Source of the DNA: Anaspis maculata | Taxonomy: Eukaryota > Arthropoda > Insecta > Coleoptera > Scraptiidae | Length of the DNA: 64,000 nt | Direction: 5' to 3' | Assembly: GCA_949128115.1 (NCBI GenBank) | Contig: OX421962.1 | Span: 10,615,262-10,679,261 of the forward strand | In this document: positions 24,518 through 35,022 of the stretch, piece by piece | Numbering within the stretch: the stretch's first letter is position 1 | Layout of the letters: the number at the start of each line of letters is the position of its first letter | Position numbers and translations under genes: made by a program | Notes under the pieces: generated by a model | Database searches by the model: none | What the model was told of the DNA's origin: nothing | The model's input: the letters and a program-made list of their open reading frames with translations, nothing else

Positions 24518-24653
24518 ATAGTATATTACACTCGTTTGATAAGACGTTTCGTCACACTCCTTTCTTTGGGATCCTTCTCACTGCGTTCGTCGGGCCCCAA
24601 ATACAGTCGTGTGACCAAGTTCGTCTTATTAAACTCGTATAATAATATACTAT
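24518..24653. mobile_element. 136-bp hairpin MITE
   Basis: The left end ATAGTATATTACACTCGTTT followed by GATAAGACG is inverted on the right as CGTCTTATTAAACTCGTATA followed by the ATATACTAT tip. The middle holds GTCACAC/GTGTGAC. Non-coding. Confidence 0.65.
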
Positions 24654-24664
24654 TATATAAGTAA

Positions 24665-25240
24665 CAGAATGACGCTTATGTGGCCGGTTTGTCTTTCCGT
24701 CTGTCTGTCTGACCGTGTAGAAATTAAGATGCTGTACTCCTCGAGAATTGAAGCAAGAAACTTGGAACTTTTTCCGATTGATAGCTGATGTCCCCAAGGG
24801 TGGCCAATGTTCACTATTTTTGTTATTCATACATCGTTATCATTTATTATCAAAAAACAGAGATCTCCTGTGCACTTCGAAGAAAGTTGAACTTCTCTTC
24901 GGGAAATGAAGCTACAGCCCTTAAAAATTGAACCTAAGACGATGGATAGCTTAGGTCCCCAAAGACCAAATAGGCAGATTGGCTTTCTTAATTCCGCCGC
25001 CATCTTGGCTGCCATATTGAAATTTTTTATTATTAGTGAAACGATTGTCACTAAACTTGGAACTAATCCGTGTCTAGTACAATCATTCCTATTTTCAAGC
25101 CGAATTTCATGATTCTCCGCCATCTTGGCTGCCATATTGGAATCTCTTGTTAGTGGAACGATTTTCATGAAACTTGGAACTTACTTTTGGTCTAGTACGA
25201 CCAATCTGATTCTCAAGCCGACTTTCATGATTAGGTAATT
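24665..25240 (+). repeat. Second copy of the 5640-6605 repeat family
   Basis: The leader (ACGCTTATGTGGCCGGTTTG, GGAACTTTTTCCGATTGAT, TGTCCCCAAGGGTGGCCAAT) and two CGCCATCTTGGCTGCCATAT units about 120 bp apart (24998 and 25118) match the family at 5640-6605. Confidence 0.75.
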
Positions 25241-25756
25241 TAACCCCTTGACTCCTATCCGCCCTAAGTATTTTTTTGAATGGCACACTATGGCTTGTGG
25301 GTGCTCATTGGAAAGCTTGTCAAAAACTGATGTATTCCAATCTACCATTGAAAGTTAGATCAAATGCTTCAGCATGAAGTTTTGAGACACCCCAGGGTTA
25401 CTTTGAAGTTCGGAACAAAGTTCATGATTCATTTCATTACCATATTTTTTCCAAAAAAAACGCTCGAACAGGTCCATTTCTGAAAACGGTACCTTAGTCG
25501 TTTCTCCATGATACGTGTTATGATCTACCGTCAACCTCCTAACCCCCAGCCACACTTGGTATTTTTTTAAATCGCATCCCATGGTTTGTGGGAGTTCGTT
25601 AGAGAGCTTATTGTCAAGAACTGTGTTCAAATCTATCGTGAAAATTGTTGGACGCTTAAGAGGTTGAGGGTCAAGGGCTTGAAGGTTAAAGGGGTTGACG
25701 GTAGATCATGACAGGTATGATGAGAAAATGATTTGGCGCTTTTGAAAATCGGCCTG
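25241..25756. repeat. Diverged duplications and a small inverted repeat
   Basis: The stretch from 25247 (CCCTAAGTATTTTTTTGAAT, then GGCTTGTGGGTGCTCATTGG) recurs diverged from about 25545. TATGATCTACCGTCAAC (25519-25535) recurs inverted as GTTGACGGTAGATCATGA near 25693. No gene; the minus frame 25355-25630 lies across these repeats. Confidence 0.5.
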
Positions 25757-26865
25757 TTCGAGCAAGTTCACACAGTGAGCTTTTCACATGTGGCAAGTTT
25801 CATACGGATCTGGTCGTTGCAAATGCCCGGTCGGTCGGGTTTTTCTAACCGACCAGAATAAGGGATGATTTTTTTCAATTCGGTAAAAACTGCCTAGTAT
25901 CCCCCCGAGTGAGCTTCTCACATGTGCCAAGTTTCATTCTGATCGGATTTTTGCAAATGCCCGGTCGGTCAGGTTTTTCTGACCGACCAGAATAAGGGAT
26001 GATTTTTTTGATTCGGTAAAAACTGCCTAATATCCCCCCGAGTGAGCTTCTCACATGTGCCAAGTTTCATTCTGATCGGATTTTTGCAAATGCCCGGTCG
26101 GTCGACTTTTTCTGACCGACCAGAATAAGGGATGATTTTTTTAATTCGGTAAAAACTGCCTAGTATCCCCCCGAGTGAGCTTTTCACATGTGCCAAGTTT
26201 CATTCTGATCGGATTTTTGCAAATGCCCGGTCGGTCGACTTTTTCTGACCGACCAGAATAAGGGATGATTTTTTCAATTCGGTAAAAACTGCCTAATATC
26301 CTCCCGAGTGAGCTTTTCACATGTGCCAAGTTTCATTCTGATCGGTTTTTTGCAAATGCCCGGTCGGTCGGGTTTTTCTGACCGACCAGAATAAGGGATG
26401 ATTTTTTTAATTCGGTAAAAACTGCCTAATTTTCCCCCGAGTGAGCTTTTCACATGTGCCAAGTTTCATTCTGATCGGATTATTGCAAATGCCCGGTCGG
26501 TCGGGTTTTTCTGACCGACCAGAATAAGGGATGATTTTTTTAATTCGGTAAAAACTGCCTAATATCTCTCCGAGTAAGCTTTTTACATGTGCCAAGTTTC
26601 ATCCCGATCGGATTATTGTAAATGCCCGGTCGGTCGACTTTTTCTGACCGACCAGAATAAGGGATGATTTTTTAATCCGGTAAAAACTGCCTAATATCCA
26701 CCCGAGTGAAATTCTCACGTGTGCTAAGTTCCATTCTGATCGGATTTTTGCAAATGCACGGTCGGTCGGGTTTTTCTGACCGAACAGATTGAGGGATGAT
26801 TTTTTTAATTCAGTAAAAACTGCTTAATATCCACCCAATTGAGCTCTTCTCATGTGCAAATACAT
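25757..26865 (-). repeat. Inverted 133-bp satellite array, ~8 monomers
   Basis: The same 133-bp monomer as in 11077-22320, here on the minus strand, with the GGTCGGTC/GACCGACC hairpin present. Outer monomers are more diverged (for example GACCGAACAG near 26780) than inner ones. It ends at the inverted flanking repeat. Non-coding. Confidence 0.95.
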
Positions 26866-27290
26866 TTATTTACTGCAATTGGTAAAGGTCATTGACCGTC
26901 TGGTGGGTTGTCTGGTCCGTTGCTCGGTGATGAAGTCTTGTTCGTGTCTAATGCGGGTCGGTTAAGTAACTTCTTCAACCTTCTGCTCTCCTGATATACA
27001 TTTTTGTTTCAATGCCGTTTTTGTTAATTAGACCCCTTTTGGTCACTTCCAGGAGGTTACTATCATCATTATCATTCCTCCACAAACCAATCAACAACCC
27101 GACGGAGTTTAATACCTCTACTCACATTACCTCACCGTCTGTTTGCTGTGTTGGGTAAAGTTCATTGACCGTCTGGTCGGTTGTCTGGTCTGTAGTCGGT
27201 TGGTCGGTAAATTAGGTAGGTGAAGGTCATTGACCGTCTGGTCGGTTGTCTGGTCCGTAGTCGGTTGGTCGGTAAATTAGGTAGTACCTT
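26866..27290 (-). repeat. Inverted copy of the satellite-flanking repeat
   Basis: This is the reverse complement of 10500-11076. It contains GGTCATTGACCGTCTGG, AGACCCCTTTTGGTCACTTC, CATCATTATCATTCC and CAACCCGACGGAGTTTAAT, then two GGTCGGTTGTCTGGTC-type blocks ending in GGTCGGTAAATTAGGTAG. It marks the right outer edge of the satellite structure. Confidence 0.85.
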
Positions 27291-28079
27291 TTCAACTGAC
27301 CGTTTCAACCTTTGCCAGTAGTGCAGTAGTGAGCTTATGCTGGGTCAACTCGGAAAGGACGAGGGTGACAAACCGGGATTATTTTCGATAGATGGAGTTA
27401 CAATTTAAAGCCCAAATCAATATAATATCAACGATAGATGGGTATACGTTTTTAACAATGCTGTCTTTTGTGTTCCGACAAAGGGAAATGATGGAATAAA
27501 ATACCAACGTGTCATCATATACACACAAACACGGAGTGGATGGAGGTCCTTTGAAGCTTTGTGATCATCACCATGATATATCCGAGCCCCCGCCCAGCGA
27601 GCTCGCCGGCACGTCAAAAATGCAAATGAAACTAAATAATTATTTAGTTTCTGGTTTCCGTATGGAACTGGTGTATAATAGTAATGAATAGTAGGTGGAA
27701 GGCTTGTGTAGAGGGTAGAGGGTAAAATCCTTTGTTCGAATCGGTAATGTGTGTACTAATGAATGTTTCCCGATATCACATGGAATAATTTTCAGTGTTG
27801 TTTTAAGGCGGAAAAGTCATTAAAAATGAGACAAAGAATAATTAGGGACAATTATTATTGTCTCTGTTTGATTGTACCTGCATAGGTATTTAACGGTTTT
27901 TAGCTCTCATAGAAATGTACCTAGTACCAAGGTTCTGGAGGTGAAGTTGACAGATTTGGGGGATACTACTACACCCTTTTCCAGCTGCAATTTGAGAATC
28001 GTCAATTGTATCTCAATTTTTTATTTCTTTCACTTGAATTTCTACAACTGTCACCTGTCAAATAAATCAAAAAAACCGT
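27291..28079. other. No supported feature
   Basis: No gene, repeat or element was recognised. Short frames on both strands lack motifs. Confidence 0.5.
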
Positions 28080-28950
28080 GGATGTATGTATAATGTGACA
28101 GCCGTCACCGTCATTTCGACGCGATTTTTTTTCGAGCTTGATGGCATAAAACGTTACACTACCCCTCTCCAAACAAGAAATTGGAAAAAAAATCGGCCGT
28201 GTCACCCCAAAACTTTCCCGACTAGTATCCAGGTACCTATGGAAATTTTTGTTCGAAACGGCCCTTCGGATGGAAAGTTGGAATTAAGAGAGAAAGATTG
28301 AAAATTGAACGTTTTGTCGGGAAAATTTAAATTCTCCGCGAAAACCTTAAATCTCTTTCCATTAAAATTAAAATAAAAATCGTCAATAAAGGCTTCACTT
28401 CAAGCTCTTCTATTCAAGTACGGTGTCGAAAACCCCCAGGCCGGTTTTACATTTTTAACCGGAAAATTCCCAAGAAATTGCATAAAAAAAAGTTGCAAAA
28501 CGTTCAAGAACCAGTTACCCCATGTTTGAAAAAAATGGTGAAAATTTGTTCGCGGGATAAAAAGTTGTAAATTTTTCAGTTTTTCAAGAGAGGAAAACTC
28601 GAAAACCATAGGTCCGATTTCGAAAATTTTTCCTCCAAAAATCAATTGAGTTTTTTCTCCAACTCTCCGTGTCTGCACCTGAAATGGATATTTGGTGGGT
28701 TTTGCCGCATGGCGAAGTTTGCACTGCAGTTTTTCCAAATTCACGGTATGTGCAAATTTCATTTTGAAAAAATTACCGTCGAAAGACCTAAATCGTGTCG
28801 ATTTTGGAAAGAGGTCTACACGACGCCCAATCCAATCTACTTTCGATATCAGTTGGAATTTTTCAAAAAAAAGTCTCTGAGCAGGAATGAATTTTTGAGT
28901 GCAGTCTTGCATCAAAATTACGAAGGCGTAGAGCGGCCACAACAAAAATA
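28080..28950 (-). repeat. ~0.9-kb interspersed repeat, fullest copy (family R)
   Basis: Landmarks along the plus strand are ATGTATAATGTGACAG, CGACTAGTATCCAGG, CCTTCGGATGGAAAGTTGG, GGCCGGTTTTACATTTT, and a 3' part ending in GCGTAGAGCGGCCAC. Other copies lie at 31650-32420, 32890-33425 (inverted), 34771-35022 continued at 37419-37640, 39745-39900 and 41893-41985. I give the strand as minus because the long frame lies there (next entry). Confidence 0.8.
28400..28945 (-). CDS. Conserved reading frame in family R, unknown function
   Basis: This is an open frame of 181 codons. I recognise no known domain. Its interest is that the diverged copy at 31891-32345 keeps the same frame. Matched segments include FQLIS(K/E)VDWIGRRV, DG(N/D)FFK(M/I)KFAH, a VGEK..LIF.G.IFEI block and a C-terminal NVKPAW. 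Length differences between the copies are whole codons. Partial copies at 33040-33230 (FPVENVKPTWVFETG) and 39745-39900 (LFILGANMLGIQVEERLNEF) stay alignable. This looks like the relic of a mobile-element protein or a repeated gene. The DNA is AT-rich, where a long open frame is unlikely by chance, but repeat identity alone could keep frames aligned, so coding status is an inference. Confidence 0.4.
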   Translation of the reverse strand: MLWPLYAFVILMQDCTQKFIPAQRLFFEKFQLISKVDWIGRRVDLFPKSTRFRSFDGNFFKMKFAHTVNLEKLQCKLRHAAKPTKYPFQVQTRRVGEKTQLIFGGKIFEIGPMVFEFSSLEKLKNLQLFIPRTNFHHFFQTWGNWFLNVLQLFFMQFLGNFPVKNVKPAWGFSTPYLNRRA

Positions 28951-29190
28951 AATCATAAATTCCGAAATAAAAGTCTGAATGTAGTTAAATTCCGAGAAAA
29001 AAAGTCGGAATTTAATCAAATTTCGAGATGAAAGTCCAAATTCAACTAAATCCGAGATAAAAATCGGAATTTAGTTAAATTCCGGGAATTTAGTTAAATT
29101 CCGAGGTAAAAGTCCGAATTTAGTTAAATTTCGAGATAAAAGTCCGAATTTAACCAAATTCCGAGATAAAAGCCGGAATTCGAGTGATTT
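28951..29190 (+). repeat. ~31-37-bp minisatellite, left arm
   Basis: About seven imperfect units of TTCCGAGATAAAAGTC with AATTTAGTTAAA lie in tandem. The same unit, reverse-complemented, forms the array at 30486-30870, and the unit itself is partly palindromic (AATTCCGA/TCGGAATT). Confidence 0.85.
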
Positions 29191-29225
29191 TTTTGGACAC
29201 CAAATTTTTTTTTATCTTATAGTTT

Positions 29226-29665
29226 ACAGGGTGTTTCAAAAAACTTTACCTTGTATCTCAATATTGGAAATGATGCGGCTTTTTCTTCTGAGTCCAGATA
29301 TATAATTTAATATTTGAATAAAATCATATACAAGGTGTTCATTTTCACACTTCCCACCCCAGATTTCTCATTCCCCTTTCCCCCGCCAAATTTTTTTCAA
29401 GAATGAACAGGTCAATTTTCATTTTGAAGGGGAGATCTAGGACACGTACTGCCGAATTCTCATCTATAAAAATCGACCTGTTCCGCCGTTTTTCTTGAAA
29501 AAAATTTGGCGGGTAGAAATCTAGAGTGAGAAGAGTAAAAGTGAACACCCTGTATATGATCTTGTTCAGATATCAAATTACATATCTTGGACTCAGAAGA
29601 AAAAGCCGCATCATTTCCAATATTCAGATAGATGGTGTCGAGAAAAATTGGAAGTTTTTTTGAAA
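29226..29665. mobile_element. CAGGGTG foldback element 4
   Basis: The left tip CAGGGTGTTTCAAAAAAC is mirrored by a decayed right tip near 29665 (TTTTTTGAAACAC). Inner arms match over TGATGCGGCTTTTTCTTCTG at 29270 and its complement near 29605. An internal CAAGGTGTTCATTTT / GTGAACACCCTGTATATG pair (29332, 29550) suggests a second foldback nested inside. The segment near 29440-29475 resembles text in the foldback at 45770-46864. Confidence 0.7.
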
Positions 29666-30485
29666 CACAAAGTTGTCCAAATTTGAATTATACGGGAAAA
29701 ATAGTTGGGAAAAATTTCTTTCCCCCACCAATTTATTCCAACGAAAAAATCCTAACAGGGGGATGGGAATCTCAGTGGATCACCCTGCGTACTTCAGTTT
29801 AAAAAAAATTAAACACATAGCTGAATTAGATCCATGACTAGGCTCGGTTTCACAATGATGAAAAATACGTCGTCCTATTTATAAGACGACACATATTTGT
29901 GCAGTGTTATAGCTATTGTCGGATATTTTGCCTACCATACGGTGATTGGTCAGACGAAGGTCACGTGTGTGGCCTGTGTTTAAAGCATACGACGATCAGG
30001 AATCGCACATCACACGAGCATCTGATAATTCTGATAAAGCCGAGTCGGACATCTTTCGCTGGTTTATCCGGGTTTCCTCTTTAACTAGGTATCCATCACG
30101 TTGAATCTTTTAGATCGTTCCTAATTAGTTGACTTTGAGAAGGTTATGTTGGCCTGCAGACAGGAGAAGCCAGTGGCGTGGTTTCACCAGATTTGACGTA
30201 CAGCGCAGCGGCGGCGCGGACAAAAATGTACTGTCCTGTGTGATAGGTACTGATAAGCGTGAAAAGGACGATGAAAACGGGACGCGTATTATTAATATAC
30301 CTTGTACTGTACTCTTTTGTGTGTCAACTATCAAGTTCCACGTAAATTAACATTTTGGGACCAGTTTTGATTTAACGTATTTCCAAAGTCGCTGCAGCCG
30401 TGTGCATGCCGTGTCTGAAATTAGCCGCATCCATTTCGTGCGCACTTATAGCAGCTATACGACTGCGGTTTTAGACGAACAAATG
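29666..30485. other. Spacer between inverted minisatellites
   Basis: No gene was recognised. Short frames (plus 29899-30084, plus 30129-30350) have no domain. The region lies in the loop of the inverted structure formed by 28890-29190 and 30486-30920. Confidence 0.45.
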
Positions 30486-30870
30486 GCTCAAATTCCGACT
30501 TTTATCTTAGAATTTAGTTAAATTTGGACTTTTATCTCGGGAATTGACTAAATTCCGACTTTCATCTCAAAATTTAACTGAATTCCGACTTTTATCTCTC
30601 GGAATTTTGTTAAATTCCGACATTTATCTCGTAATTTAGTTAAATTCGGACTTTTATCTTGAAATTTAACTAAGTTCTGACTTTTATCTCTCGTTCCGAC
30701 ATTTATCTCGTAATTTAGTCAAATTCGGACTTTTATCTCGAAATTTAACTAAATTCCGACTTTTATTTCGGAATTTAGTTGAATTCCGACTTTTATTTCG
30801 GAATTTAGTTGAATTCCGACTTTTATCTCGGAATTTAACTAAATTCTGACTTTTATCTCGAAACTTATTA
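30486..30870 (-). repeat. ~31-37-bp minisatellite, right (inverted) arm
   Basis: About ten imperfect units of AATTCCGACTTTTATCTCGG are the reverse complement of the units at 28951-29190. Just outside, GGCCGCTCTATGCCTTCGTA (30890-30909) is the inverse of the text at 28917-28940, so the inverted repeat extends past the minisatellites. Confidence 0.85.
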
Positions 30871-30920
30871 CATATTCATTTTTGTGGTGGCCGCTCTATG
30901 CCTTCGTAGGACGAAGGCGA

Positions 30921-31649
30921 GAGGCGAGTCGTCCTAATCAAAACACGGGTGAGAGGGGAGAGGCCCTCTCGGGTGGCAACTAGTACGGGTCAGATAAGCA
31001 ATTTTTTACTGAAACCTGGAAATTGATAATTACTGGACGATTTTTGGCATACATCTTCAGAGATATGCCCTGAAAAAACTGGTTTTTGGCTTTTTGGTTC
31101 CACCAAAAAAATTAAGAGCGGTTTAAGCCTCGGTTTAAGCTAAACCGAGTTTGAAGGAATTTTTTTCTGGTCAATGCTGGTAGATTCAATATGGAAAATA
31201 TGTTTAATCGCAAGTATACCACCCTTTCGTGATTTACTTAGCATGAAACCTAAATTTACATTGTTCATTTGGCCAAAATCCATCAAAAGAAATCTCGAGT
31301 TAGCTATCAGCTGGTTAAATATTTTAGTGGAACCCACGCCACGGTGAAAGTCACAAGCCGTCACAGGTGGGATTCACCTGGGAGACTGGGAAAACTCCAG
31401 TATGCCTGGAATTTCGCTGGAACGCACATAAATGGAGAACGGAAGGTCGTAGAGATGTGATTTTTTTGTGACTTGTTCGTTATAGCGTCATCTGTCAAAG
31501 AGAATGTGGCACAACTCTATAAATAATGTATTTGCAATGGAGAATCATAGAAAAACCTGATTTTTCTGTAGCGCTTACAGAACCTTGAAAAAACGTCCTC
31601 GGAATGAATTTAGAATTTTAGTATATCTTTTTAATAGCAGCTATATTGA
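30921..31649. other. No supported gene
   Basis: Nothing coding was recognised. GGTGAGAGGGGAGAGGCCCT text near 30949 has a diverged match near 32432 (GGTGAGAGGCTCTCTCGG), so parts are repeated. Confidence 0.45.
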
Positions 31650-32420
31650 ACAAAATCGGTTGTGTCATCCCAAAACTTACCCGACTAGTATCCAGGAACC
31701 TATGGAAATTTTTGTCAGAAACGTCTCTTCGGGTGGAAAGACTGGGAAGTCGGGATTAGTTTAAAAGATTGAAAATAATTTGGATGAAATAGAAAATGTT
31801 TCAAATTTGAATTTTCCAGGTAAACCTCAAGTTTTTCTCCGAATTATCTTATTGTGAAAAATGTCAATTGAGGCTTCACTTTAAGGTCCATCATTCAAGT
31901 CCGGTCTCGATAACCCAGGCCGGTTTTACATTTTCAACAACGAAACTCCCAGGAAATTGAAGAAACAATTTTTGGAAAATGTTCACTTGTCTCTTGTTTG
32001 AAGTAAATGGTGACAATCTGTTCAGGGGATGAAAAATTGGAAAATTTGCAGTTTTTCCAGGGGGGGAAACTCTAAAACCGTGCGTGGGTCTGATTTCGAA
32101 AATTTCTCCTTCAAAAATTAATTCATACTTTTCTCCAACTTTTATTCTCAGCATGTCTGCGACTAAAATGAATATCTCACCGGGGCTCACCGAATGTCGG
32201 AATTCACACAGCGGTTGTTTCAAATTCACGGAATGTGCAAATTTAATTTTGAAAAAATCACCATCGGAAAACCAAAGCCGTGTCAATTTTGAAAATGGAT
32301 TTACACGACGTCCAATCCAATCTACTTCCGATATGAGTTGAAATTATTCAAAAAAAGTAGATCTCCGAGCTGGGATCAGTTTTTTTAGTGGAGTCCTGCA
32401 TCAAAAGCGCGAGTTGTCCT
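31650..32420 (-). repeat. Family R copy 2 with conserved frame
   Basis: This copy matches 28180-28950 in the same orientation. On the minus strand, 31891 to about 32345 stays open in the frame homologous to the 181-codon frame of copy 1. A frameshift at the T-run near 32345 separates the upstream LLMQDSTKK-like segment (copy 1: ILMQDCTQK). Function unknown. Confidence 0.7.
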
Positions 32421-32689
32421 GGTCAAAATCTGGGTGAGAGGCTCTCTCGGGTGGCAGCGGCTTCCTGTTAAACTTGGTTCCAATCCGTCGGATAGATTTT
32501 GAATAATTAAATCTTAGGGTTTTGAACTTTGACATCTTTTATTATTTGACAGGCGACAGGGCTATACTTCCAACTGTTTTGGATACAGTATAAATGACAT
32601 ACTGCAAGTCAAGTTCCGTGAGATATTGCTTCTGACATTTTGTCGATAGTGACATTTCTGTTTGACAGATGACAACCAGAAAGTAATGC

Positions 32690-32835
32690 GCTCATTCCAC
32701 AGAAAAACCACGTCCGCTTACCAAATTTCAAGTCGATCGGATCAGCGATTCGGGAGTTATCGTGGAAAATCAGACACACCCACAGACAGACAGACACACA
32801 GACAGCCATCATTCTTGAAATGGTCTTAATCGCCT
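32690..32835 (-). repeat. GACAGACAG-tailed dispersed repeat
   Basis: ATTTCAAGTCGATCGGATCA, CGGGAGTTATCGTGGA and ACAGACAGACAGACACACAG lie together. The complementary arrangement (GTCTGTCTGCCTG, GATAACTCCCAAATGG, TGAAATTTGGTACG) occurs at 63385-63545. This is a dispersed repeat of unknown class, possibly a LINE or SINE tail. Confidence 0.55.
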
Positions 32836-32889
32836 TGGGGGACCTCAAAATGGTCAACTGACCACTGACCTCAACTTTCCTGCTCGGGG

Positions 32890-33425
32890 ATCGACTTTAT
32901 TCAAAAAATTTCAACTTAAATCGAAAGTACGAGTAGATTTGAGTGGGCGTCCTGTAGACATTTTCACAATTTACACGGTTCCGAGTTTCCCTCTCTAGCA
33001 AAACTCCAAATTTTTTAACTTTTTATCCCGTGACAGATTTTCACAATTTTTTTTTTTCAAAAAAGAGGTAACTTGTTCTTGAACATTTTCCAACAATTTT
33101 TTTTCCAATTCCCCCGGAATTTTCCGGTCGAAAATGTAAAACCGACCTGGGTTTTCGAGACCGGCGGAGCACCGGATTTGAATGATGGAGCTTACACTGA
33201 AGCCTTAATGGACAATCTTTACAATAAGATGTTGTGGAATAAGATTTGAAGTTTTTCCGGAAAATTCAAATTTTCTTGAAATTTTTTCAATTTCCAGCGA
33301 GATATTTTCAATCTTTCTCTCTAATTCCAACTTCCCACCCAAAGGGACGTTTCGACCAAAAATTTCAATAGATTCTTAGTTACTAGTCGGAAGAGTGTAG
33401 GGGTGACGACACAACCGATTATTTT
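32890..33425 (+). repeat. Family R copy 3, inverted and internally deleted
   Basis: It lies in the opposite orientation to copies 1 and 2. It keeps the N-terminal FQL-like start (about 32905) and the C-terminal part around FPVENVKPTWVF (about 33115-33155), with the middle missing. Stops interrupt the joined frame. The family's CCACCCAAAGGGACG/ACTAGTCGG landmarks follow at 33335-33400. Confidence 0.65.
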
Positions 33426-34664
33426 GACAATTTCTTTAGTACGGTAGTTGGTCGTGCAATCGGTAACCTACCTCCCTAACAAAACAATGGTCACTGTAAA
33501 CTGAACAGAAACCTACCTACGCAGGTAGGAATAAAAATATTCAAACACGATTGAATCGCTGCCTACCCATAGATGTCCGAATACAAAAGAGCCATCGATC
33601 CCGTGGAGGGCAAGATCCAATTTTTGCGATACAAATTCGTTTCATGTGAAACGTCAGGACCTCTTCAGAAAGGGTCACCCTCAATACAAACACCCCACAC
33701 ATATGTAACAACCAGATAGGTATGTCCGACTTCCGCCAGTTGCGTTCAAAACGGCATTCACTGTCTCTCTTTGTTTGCCATCACCGTGGTGAACAGCCCA
33801 CCCTCTGCCGCCCCTACAAAGACATACAACAACAGCAGATTCTAAATTAACTTCTGACACATGCATCGCATTGACAAAAAAAAACCGAACCGCATTATTG
33901 GGGAAACTAATGACGGTTTTATACGAACATTTGTATTTTTAGAAAGAAACATCGGGGATTTGGAAATAACCGCGTGTGATGGGTGAGTGATTGCGGAGGG
34001 GGTCTTCTTAAGCTGAGCACGCACCACGCGAAGGGAAAGCAATTTTCGAATTTTGTTAACAATGTAATTATCACCGGGCCCCCAAAGTATACAATCCGAT
34101 AATTTATCTTATTCAGAGTGAGGAACCGCGGTGTGGTGGAGTGCTTCTTAGATGGCAAAAGGGATGAGTTTGGAGAATCACGACTGGAGGAAACTATGGG
34201 GAAGTTTCCAGTGTCGCGCGAGGAAGCAAACAGTCATCAGTCAGACTAATTACAATCTAACAATGTTTAATTAATGCGCGCCTCCATATTGTCTCAATCT
34301 TTGTCTCATCCACTGCTATAACCGACAGTGTAAACAGCACGCTGTATCTGACTCGAAATTCAATTAGAATTGCTTTGGATTTCGGTACAATACAAGGAAA
34401 ATGTCTGCAAGTACAGTCACAGAGTGCAAGCTGTCGATGATGAATTGCAACAAAATATCGTAACGTAAATCGCGTTCCAGAAATATTGCTTGGGTATCAA
34501 AATTTCACACCAAATACACAAAGCACCCTGTATTTTCGTATCCAGTGGCAATAATGGACCAAAAGAAATTGCTCCTATGAAACTACATGCTCATGAATCA
34601 CCCTTGATAATTGCCGGTGAAGACTTCAAGGCGACTACTAAGGGTTACCAATTAAACCTCGAGT
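33426..34664. other. No supported gene
   Basis: Short frames only, without motifs. No repeat was recognised by eye apart from common AT-rich text. Confidence 0.45.
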
Positions 34665-34672
34665 TGAACTAT

Positions 34673-34766
34673 AATCAATTTCACGGCTTTCTACATTAGA
34701 GCAAGCTATGGAAAAAAGAGTCGTGTTGGCCCGAATGGTACGATGCTAATTAGATTTTGAGGCCTT
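34673..34766 (+). repeat. Short dispersed repeat (second copy of 7615-7710)
   Basis: It shares AATCAATTT, CATTAGAGCAAGCTA and GAATGGTACGATGCTA with 7615-7710. Family unknown. Confidence 0.6.
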
Positions 34767-35022
34767 GATCGATGTATGTATAATGTGACAGCTGTCACCG
34801 TCATCTCGATCTTTTTTCTGAAGTTGATGGTATAAAACGTTACACCACCTCTCTCCAAAAAGAAAATCAAAAAAATTGGTTGTATCACCCCAGAACTTTC
34901 TCGACTAGTATCCAGGAACGTATGGAAAATTTTGTTCGAAACGTCCCTTCGGGTGGGAAGTTGGAATTAGAGAGAAAGATTGAAAATAATTTGCAGGAAA
35001 TTGAGAATTTTTGTCAGGAAAA

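Noticed and set aside
34490..34699. 69-codon plus frame as a small gene
   Set aside because: Its 3' end lies in a dispersed repeat also present at 7615-7710, and there is no recognisable motif.
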